This document shows positions 58,400-64,000 of a DNA stretch of 64,000 nucleotides, in pieces. This stretch comes from WTFY01 sp026713925. GTDB taxonomy: Bacteria; Pseudomonadota; Gammaproteobacteria; UBA4575. Position 1 is the first letter of the stretch. The number at the start of each line of letters is the position of its first letter. The position numbers and the translations under genes were made by a program. Under the pieces are notes generated by a model, which saw only the letters and a list, made by a program, of their open reading frames with translations, did no database searches and was not told the DNA's origin. Location: positions 1,178,001-1,242,000 of the forward strand of contig OY759361.1 of NCBI GenBank assembly GCA_963662355.1, written 5' to 3'.

Positions 58400-59606
58400 A
58401 CCAGAAACACATACCCGGTCAGCATCGGATAATGTAGCCCATGTATCGATACTGGGGGCTACCGGCTCGGTAGGCATCAGCACCCTGAAGGTGATTGAAG
58501 AGCATGCCGGGAGGTTTGACGTCACCGCCCTTACAGCCAATAACAATGTCGATCTCTTATATGAGCAGTGCCTGAAATTCAGGCCAGAGGTGGCGGTGGT
58601 GGCCAATGAAAAACGGGTGGATCAGTTCAGCGCCAGATTTTCAGGAAATGGCTACAAACCGGATATTTTTGCAGGCAGCCATGGGCTGGAACAGGCTGCA
58701 AGCTTGGATGAAGTGGATTTTGTAATGGCTGCCATTGTCGGTGCAGCCGGGTTGCCTGCAACCCTTGCAGCGGCACGCACAGGCAAACGCATACTGCTTG
58801 CCAACAAGGAGGCCCTGGTCATGTCGGGCAGCCTGCTCATGGATATGGCGAGTCAGCATGCCGCAAGGTTGCTGCCCATTGACAGTGAACATAATGCGGT
58901 GTTCCAGTGCCTGTCCGGCGGTAGCGAGCGTGAAGTTGAAAGGATCATCCTGACAGCCTCTGGGGGCCCGTTTTTAAAGCTTCCCCTGAAAGAATTTGCA
59001 GGGGTCACCCCGGAACAGGCCTGTGCCCATCCCAACTGGGAGATGGGTAGAAAGATTTCCGTGGACTCCGCGACCATGATGAACAAGGGTCTGGAAGTGA
59101 TCGAGGCATGCATGCTGTTCGGGAAAGATCCCAGCGACATCGAGGTTGTAATTCATCCCCAGTCAATCATCCATTCACTGGTCGCATATGTGGATGGCTC
59201 CATGTTAGCGCACCTGGCTTACCCGGATATGCGCGTACCGATTGCTCATGCCCTGGCCTGGCCTCAACGAATACACTCGGGAGTGGATGGCATTGATCTG
59301 GCAAAACTTGGTCCACTGGAGTTTACGGCACCCGACCAGAACAGGTTTCCCTGCTTGCGGCTGGCCTATCAGGCGCTGGAGTATTCCGGCAGCGCTGCAG
59401 TCATCCTGAATGCTGCAAATGAGGTGGCGGTAGAAAGTTTCCTGAAAGCCGAAATAGGCTTTACCGAGATCCCTGTCGTGGTCGATGCGGCCCTGCAGCA
59501 TGTTGAGCATGAGAACATGCAGGAACTGGAGATGATTCTGACCAAGGACCAGCAAACCCGCCTGTTTGCAAAAAGATTTATTGAACAGCCAGGGTTGAGG
59601 CACTGA
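58392..59606 (+). CDS. dxr: 1-deoxy-D-xylulose 5-phosphate reductoisomerase
   Basis: 404 residues from ATG 58392, which overlaps the cdsA stop; a TTG six codons earlier is possible. The NADPH-dependent first committed step of the MEP isoprenoid pathway. Landmarks: VSILGATGSVGISTLKVIEE (NADPH), RILLANKEALVMSGSL, LPIDSEHNAVFQCL (metal site), TASGGPF, HPNWEMGRKISVDSATMMNK and GLEVIEACMLF. It supplies precursors for the neighbouring uppS. Overlaps rseP by 1 nt. Confidence 0.97.
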   Translation: MVKPETHTRSASDNVAHVSILGATGSVGISTLKVIEEHAGRFDVTALTANNNVDLLYEQCLKFRPEVAVVANEKRVDQFSARFSGNGYKPDIFAGSHGLEQAASLDEVDFVMAAIVGAAGLPATLAAARTGKRILLANKEALVMSGSLLMDMASQHAARLLPIDSEHNAVFQCLSGGSEREVERIILTASGGPFLKLPLKEFAGVTPEQACAHPNWEMGRKISVDSATMMNKGLEVIEACMLFGKDPSDIEVVIHPQSIIHSLVAYVDGSMLAHLAYPDMRVPIAHALAWPQRIHSGVDGIDLAKLGPLEFTAPDQNRFPCLRLAYQALEYSGSAAVILNAANEVAVESFLKAEIGFTEIPVVVDAALQHVEHENMQELEMILTKDQQTRLFAKRFIEQPGLRH

Positions 59607-60961
59607 TGATGCAGATGCTGGGGTATGTGCTTGCCTTTGTAGTTGTGGTGGGCATTATCATAACGGTTCATGAGTTTGGTCATTACTGGGTTGCCAAGGT
59701 GCTCGGTGTGAAAGTCTTGCGGTTCTCAGTAGGCCTGGGCAAACCTCTTTTGGCCAAGCGGGCCGGTGAAACTGAATACGTCCTGGCCAGCATCCCGCTG
59801 GGCGGGTATGTGAAGATGCTTGATGAGCGCGAAGGCGAGGTCAGTGCGCATGAAGCGCATCGTGCCTTCAATCTTCAGCCAGTCTGGAAAAGATTCGCGA
59901 TAGTTTCAGCGGGTCCGCTATTCAATTTTATTTTTGCAGTGTTTGCATACTGGGTGACGTTCGTAGTGGGCGTCGAAGGAGCGAGGCCCACAGTCGGAGA
60001 GGTGGCACCGCAGAGTATTGCCTGGCAGTCGGAAATCAGGGCGGATGATACCTTTGTGGCTGTGGAGGACATGCCTGTCCACACCTGGCAGCAAACTTCA
60101 ATCCAGTTGCTGGACAAGGCACTTGAATCCGGGCAGGTTACTGTGACCCTGCAAGACGGGGATTCAGGCTCGAAGACGACCACACTGGACCTGAGCGATA
60201 CCAAGCACTTGTTGTCGGAAGGAAATTTGCTGGAAAAGCTGGGCATCACACCCTGGAGGTATGTATATGGACCGGTCTTTGGCGAGATCACGGCCGGTGT
60301 TGCCAGAACTGCCGGGATTCAAGAAGGGGACAGGGTGATCAGTGTTGACGGGGTACAGGTACAGAGTTGGTCAGAACTGGTACGGTATATTCAGGCCCGT
60401 GCCGGAGATCCGGTTGATATGCTGGTACAACGGGACCGGCAGCGCCTGCAGTTTGAGCTGATACCGGAACCTTACAAACAGGGCGGAAAAACGGTCGGGC
60501 GTGTGGGAGCCTATCCGTTTGTGGACTTGGCCCAGCTTGAGCAGCACAAGGTCGTTGTCAGATATAACCCGTTTGAGGCGGTTCCCAGAAGTCTGGTGAA
60601 AACCCGGGACGTGACGGTATTGACCCTGAAGCTGTTATGGCAATTGGTGAAGGGCGAGGCCTCTTTGAAAAATATCAGCGGTCCTGTGACCATCGCCGAA
60701 TATGCGGGGGTTTCGGCAGCTATCGGAATTTCTGCTTTTGTGGGAGCTCTGGCGCTGATCAGCATCAGTATAGGGATACTGAATCTGTTACCAATCCCGA
60801 TGCTGGATGGGGGCCACCTGTTTTACTATCTCATTGAGATCGTAAAGGGGAGTGCCGTGTCTGAACGGGTCGAAGCTTTTGGACAGCGATTAGGTATAAT
60901 GATGCTGGTCGGGTTAATGTGTCTGGCTTTCTACAACGACATATACCGGCTACTACAGTAA
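59606..60961 (+). CDS. rseP: Site-2 protease RseP
   Basis: 451 residues. An intramembrane zinc metalloprotease that cuts anti-sigma factor RseA in the envelope-stress cascade and clears signal peptide remnants. HEFGH at residues 22-26 (VGIIITVHEFGHYWVAKVLG) and the late LNLLPIPMLDGGHLFYYLIE motif with the third zinc ligand Asp are intact. Two PDZ segments lie between (about 115-220, and 225-300 with GIQEGDRVISVDGVQVQSW). It begins within the dxr stop and is followed by bamA after 23 nt. Confidence 0.96.
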   Translation: MMQMLGYVLAFVVVVGIIITVHEFGHYWVAKVLGVKVLRFSVGLGKPLLAKRAGETEYVLASIPLGGYVKMLDEREGEVSAHEAHRAFNLQPVWKRFAIVSAGPLFNFIFAVFAYWVTFVVGVEGARPTVGEVAPQSIAWQSEIRADDTFVAVEDMPVHTWQQTSIQLLDKALESGQVTVTLQDGDSGSKTTTLDLSDTKHLLSEGNLLEKLGITPWRYVYGPVFGEITAGVARTAGIQEGDRVISVDGVQVQSWSELVRYIQARAGDPVDMLVQRDRQRLQFELIPEPYKQGGKTVGRVGAYPFVDLAQLEQHKVVVRYNPFEAVPRSLVKTRDVTVLTLKLLWQLVKGEASLKNISGPVTIAEYAGVSAAIGISAFVGALALISISIGILNLLPIPMLDGGHLFYYLIEIVKGSAVSERVEAFGQRLGIMMLVGLMCLAFYNDIYRLLQ

Positions 60962-60984
60962 AAATAAAAATAACAATACAATAC

Positions 60985-63273
60985 ATGCGTTTGATTAATC
61001 GAATTGCCCTCCTTACTCTATCTGGTTTTCTCTTCATCCCGGTTCATGCCGAGACCTTTCGTGTGCAGGACATCCAGATAGAGGGCCTTGAGCGCATTGA
61101 AGCGGGTACCGTGTTTACCTACCTGCCCGTAAAGGTAGGTGATCAGGTGGATGCGGGTCAGACTGCACAGATTGTCCGGGAACTGTTCAAGACGGGTCTG
61201 TTTAAAGACATTGAACTGCGCCGTGAAGGGGACGTACTGGTGGTGGTTGTCCAGGAAAGGCCGGGTATTGCAAGCATTACCTTTGACGGAAACAAGATAC
61301 TGGATGATGAGCAGCTGACCAAGGTGCTGGTGGATATCGGTATTGCAAGCGGTCATGTATTCAATCGCTCGGTCCTCGAGCGGCTGGAAAATGAATTGCT
61401 GCAGCAGTACTTTGCATTTGGCAAATACAACGTCCAGATCGATACCCGGGTAAGCGAGTTGCCGCGCAACCGGGTTGGCATCAGCATACTGATTGTCGAG
61501 GGCGATGTGGCCAGGATCAAGCAGGTGCAAATTGTAGGCAACACGAGTTTTGACGAGGAACAGTTGACGGAACACTTTGAGTCCGGATTGAAATCCTGGT
61601 ATCAGTTTTTTGGCACAAGTGACCGCTATGCGAAACAAAAGCTTCAGGGTGACCTGGAAAAGTTGCGTTCACACTATCTTAATCACGGTTATTTAAAGTT
61701 TAGTATCAAGTCCACGCAGGTCTCGCTCAGTCCCAACAAGGAAGACATTTTTATTACCATCAACATAGACGAGGGTGACCAGTATACGCTGGAGGAAATT
61801 GAGCTTGCAGGAGACCTGGTATTGCCGGAAGAAGAACTCAGGTCTTTGATTCAGTTCTCGCCTGGTGAAACGTTCTCACGTGCAAGAATCTCCCTGATTT
61901 CCGACGCACTCCTGCGCAGACTCGGTGATCATGGATACGCCTTCCCCAATGTCAATCCTGTTCCCGAGGTCAATGATGAGGACAAGGCTGTAAAGATCAC
62001 CATGTTTGTCACTCCGGGTAAGCGCGCCTATGTTCGCAGAATCAACTTTCGTGGTCACAAGATCACCCAGGATCAGGTATACAGAAGAGAGTTGAGGCAA
62101 ATGGAGGGAGGTTGGTATTCGCAGACAAGTGTCGAAAATTCAAGACGCAGGCTGCAGAGGTTGACGTACGTGGAATCCGTTGAAATTGAAACCAATCGAG
62201 TACCTGGAGCTGAAGACCTGGTTGATATCGATATTGATATCAAGGAAAGACTGTCGGGCAGCTTTAACATCGGCGCTGGTTATTCAGACGCCCAGGGCGC
62301 TGTATTCTCCTCAAGTGTGAGCCAGGAAAATTTCCTGGGAACCGGTAAAACCGTTTCGTTTTCAATCAATACGAGCAAGGTCAATACCGTGTATGCCTTG
62401 AACTATGTCAATCCCTACTACACTATTGACGGGGTAAGCAGGGGGTTTGGTTTTAACTATGTGGCAACCGAAGCAGATGAGGCTGACATTTCTGATTTTG
62501 ATACGGACCAGTTTGGTTTAAGCACGAGTTATGGAATACCATTAACTGAGAATGACCGTATCAACGCCTTCGCGCAGGTGGACCGGACTGAAATTACTAC
62601 AGGCAGCAATACACCTCAGGAAATTTTCGACTTTGTAGAAAACAATGATGATGAATATCTTAACTTCACATTTTCTTCCAATTTTGTACACGATACGCGT
62701 GACCGAAGACTGTTTCCGAGCGTTGGCAACCGGCAGCGTGCCGGAGTGGAAGTTACTGTGCCTGGAAGTGATCTGGAATTTTACAAAGTCACATACAGCA
62801 ATTCGTTTTATTTTCCCTTGAGCAAGACATTTATCTTGTCGCTGGGAAGTGAGTTCGGGTATGGTGATGCCTATGGAAGCAGTAAGGATCTGCCTTTTTT
62901 TGAAAAGTTTCGTGCTGGAGGTGTCAGGACCGTACGTGGCTATGAAAGTAACAGCTTGGGTCCCAAGGACTCTCTCGGTGAGCCGTATGGTGGGAATCTT
63001 TTGACAACCTTTCGAAGCGAGTTGCTGTTTCCCCCGCCACCACTGCCACTGATTGCCCCGGGCAGTGCACGGATGAGCCTGTTCGTCGATGCCGGGAATG
63101 TCTTCGCAGACGTGGATGATTTCGAAACAGGCGAGTTGCGGGGTTCAGTTGGACTGGGAGTGAATTTGATTACAGGTTTTGGAGGAATCAGTGCGATTTT
63201 TGCAACCGCCTTTAATGATGAGTCAGGAGATGAGACGGAGTCCTTTCAGTTCAATTTAGGAACAAGTTTTTAG
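60985..63273 (+). CDS. bamA: Outer-membrane protein assembly factor BamA
   Basis: 762 residues from ATG 60985, which opens with a signal peptide (LINRIALLTLSGFLFIPVHA); longer frames upstream enter rseP. It folds and inserts outer-membrane barrels. Five POTRA domains (about 25-420) begin FRVQDIQIEGLERIEAGTVF and include VQIVGNTSFDEEQL and RINFRGHKITQDQVYRRELR. The barrel starts near SGSFNIGAGYSDAQG, carries the loop-6 VRGYESNSLGPKD motif (VRGF/Y) and ends in FNLGTSF with terminal Phe. Followed by skp and lpxD as usual. Confidence 0.97.
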   Translation: MRLINRIALLTLSGFLFIPVHAETFRVQDIQIEGLERIEAGTVFTYLPVKVGDQVDAGQTAQIVRELFKTGLFKDIELRREGDVLVVVVQERPGIASITFDGNKILDDEQLTKVLVDIGIASGHVFNRSVLERLENELLQQYFAFGKYNVQIDTRVSELPRNRVGISILIVEGDVARIKQVQIVGNTSFDEEQLTEHFESGLKSWYQFFGTSDRYAKQKLQGDLEKLRSHYLNHGYLKFSIKSTQVSLSPNKEDIFITINIDEGDQYTLEEIELAGDLVLPEEELRSLIQFSPGETFSRARISLISDALLRRLGDHGYAFPNVNPVPEVNDEDKAVKITMFVTPGKRAYVRRINFRGHKITQDQVYRRELRQMEGGWYSQTSVENSRRRLQRLTYVESVEIETNRVPGAEDLVDIDIDIKERLSGSFNIGAGYSDAQGAVFSSSVSQENFLGTGKTVSFSINTSKVNTVYALNYVNPYYTIDGVSRGFGFNYVATEADEADISDFDTDQFGLSTSYGIPLTENDRINAFAQVDRTEITTGSNTPQEIFDFVENNDDEYLNFTFSSNFVHDTRDRRLFPSVGNRQRAGVEVTVPGSDLEFYKVTYSNSFYFPLSKTFILSLGSEFGYGDAYGSSKDLPFFEKFRAGGVRTVRGYESNSLGPKDSLGEPYGGNLLTTFRSELLFPPPPLPLIAPGSARMSLFVDAGNVFADVDDFETGELRGSVGLGVNLITGFGGISAIFATAFNDESGDETESFQFNLGTSF

Positions 63274-63294
63274 CATTTGGGAGATACAGGAATA

Positions 63295-63804
63295 ATGGAA
63301 TTTAGATTGCTCAGGAATATTCTCTTTGCGGTAGCTTTGTTGCTGCCGGTCGTTGCTGCTGCGGAAACTAAAATAGGGTATGTTGATCTGGCCGAGATAC
63401 TGGAGAAGTCACCTCAGGCAGATGCGGCGCGTAAAACCCTGGAGAAAGAATTTTCATACCGGAATGAAAAGCTCACCTCTGTACGGGATGAAATTCTGAA
63501 GTTCGAGGAAACGCTGGAAAAAGACGGTGCCGTGATGACGGGTACCCGGCGCAGCGAGCTTGAGAAGGAGATACTTAACAAGAAAAGAGAGTACAGCCGA
63601 CAGCAGGAAGAGCTTAAGGAAGACTTCAATATCAGGCGCAATCAGGAAATTGGTGACTTGCAAAAGAGTGTAAATGAAGTTGTAACCAGTCTTGCCAAAA
63701 ATGACAACTACGACCTGGTCGTCACACAGCCTGTACTGTTTGCAAGCGAGCGAATCGATTTGACAAAACGTGTGCTAGAGGAGCTGCGAAAAGTTCAACA
63801 GTGA
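63295..63804 (+). CDS. skp: Periplasmic chaperone Skp/OmpH
   Basis: 169 residues from ATG 63295 (MEFRLLRNILFAVALLLPVV), with AGGAATA just before it. Signal peptide ends near VAAAE. The mature protein begins TKIGYVDLAEILEKSPQADA and then has the long charged helices (RRSELEKEILNKKREYSRQQ) that form the Skp trimer's tentacles, holding unfolded outer-membrane proteins for BamA, encoded just upstream. Full length. Confidence 0.93.
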   Translation: MEFRLLRNILFAVALLLPVVAAAETKIGYVDLAEILEKSPQADAARKTLEKEFSYRNEKLTSVRDEILKFEETLEKDGAVMTGTRRSELEKEILNKKREYSRQQEELKEDFNIRRNQEIGDLQKSVNEVVTSLAKNDNYDLVVTQPVLFASERIDLTKRVLEELRKVQQ

Positions 63805-63813
63805 TTGCTCATA

Positions 63814-64000
63814 GTGTCGTTTACTCTTGCAAAATTGTCCGAGTTCACTGCGACGACAGTAGTAGGTGACCCGGACTGTGAAATTGATCGTGTAGACAGT
63901 CTTCAGCATGCAAGTGCTGGTGCCATTACGTTCTTTGCCAACACGAAACTGAAACAGGAACTCAAGCGAACATGCGCTTCGGCAGTAATCTTGCAGGAAG
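63814..64000 (+). CDS. lpxD: UDP-3-O-acylglucosamine N-acyltransferase, N-terminal part (cut by window edge)
   Basis: GTG 63814 opens SFTLAKLSEFTATTVVGDPD, then CEIDRVDSLQHASAGAITFF and ANTKLKQELKRTCASAVIL, the N-terminal uridine-binding domain of LpxD, which adds the second acyl chain in lipid A synthesis. The frame is open to the last base. No strong ribosome site is visible, so the start is tentative. Its place after skp is the conserved one. Confidence 0.85.
   Translation, partial: MSFTLAKLSEFTATTVVGDPDCEIDRVDSLQHASAGAITFFANTKLKQELKRTCASAVILQE

Overview
The window looks like the chromosome of a gammaproteobacterium. The evidence is gene order: rpsB-tsf-frr-uppS-cdsA-dxr-rseP-bamA-skp-lpxD divergent from map-glnD-dapC-dapD-dapE; lepB ... 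rnc-era-recO-pdxJ-acpS-cysM; and thrS-infC-rpmI-rplT-pheS-pheT-ihfA followed by a MerR-type gene and tRNA-Pro, an arrangement familiar from that class. The genus cannot be read from the sequence. No rRNA and no CRISPR array is visible.

Region 1 (1-16.6 kb) is an accessory, defence-rich block lying between a tRNA-Arg-like gene and a tRNA-Asn gene whose 3' ends both face it. It holds small exported or membrane proteins of unknown function; a small staphylococcal-nuclease-like protein next to a zinc-ribbon/HEPN protein; a four-gene restriction-modification operon (HTH regulator, beta-class N-methyltransferase, circularly permuted C5-cytosine methyltransferase, PD-(D/E)XK-type nuclease); a decayed IS3-family element; a DUF262-HNH-AlbA_2 fusion of the GmrSD type; a second HEPN protein; and fragments of a transposase and of a type III-like restriction protein. 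A 5'-nucleotidase gene closes it. The tRNA-Arg-like gene carries a 35-nt insertion exactly at the canonical 37/38 intron position, which is unusual for a bacterium.

Region 2 (16.7-28.5 kb) mixes core genes (aspartate aminotransferase divergent from uvrB, tRNA-Val) with accessory envelope and metal functions: a beta-barrel-like exported protein, a DUF4156-type lipoprotein, an EF-hand Met-rich protein, a multicopper oxidase with an overlapping cytochrome c, a rhodanese, and a BASS-type transporter that is visibly richer in GC than its neighbours.

Region 3 (28.5-41.8 kb) is the translation cluster thrS to ihfA, with an ATT start codon for infC and a strong terminator before pheS. A tandem pair of GST-like paralogues and lepB follow. 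Between lepB and rnc sits an accessory block containing an IS1595-type transposase relic, an RNA-binding RRM protein and small unknown genes. A 33-nt promoter-like sequence is shared upstream of thrS and of lepB.

Region 4 (41.9-64 kb) is core: rnc-era-recO-pdxJ-acpS-cysM and an exonuclease, the convergent dap/glnD/map operon, and the rpsB-to-lpxD envelope biogenesis operon. Two departures stand out. Ribosomal protein S2 has a C-terminal extension of about 170 residues built mostly of seven near-identical 17-residue repeats, and pyrH is missing from its usual place between tsf and frr.

The strongest candidates for something undescribed are the interrupted tRNA-Arg, the restriction-modification operon with a permuted C5 methyltransferase, the neighbouring HEPN/nuclease genes, and the repeat-bearing S2 protein.
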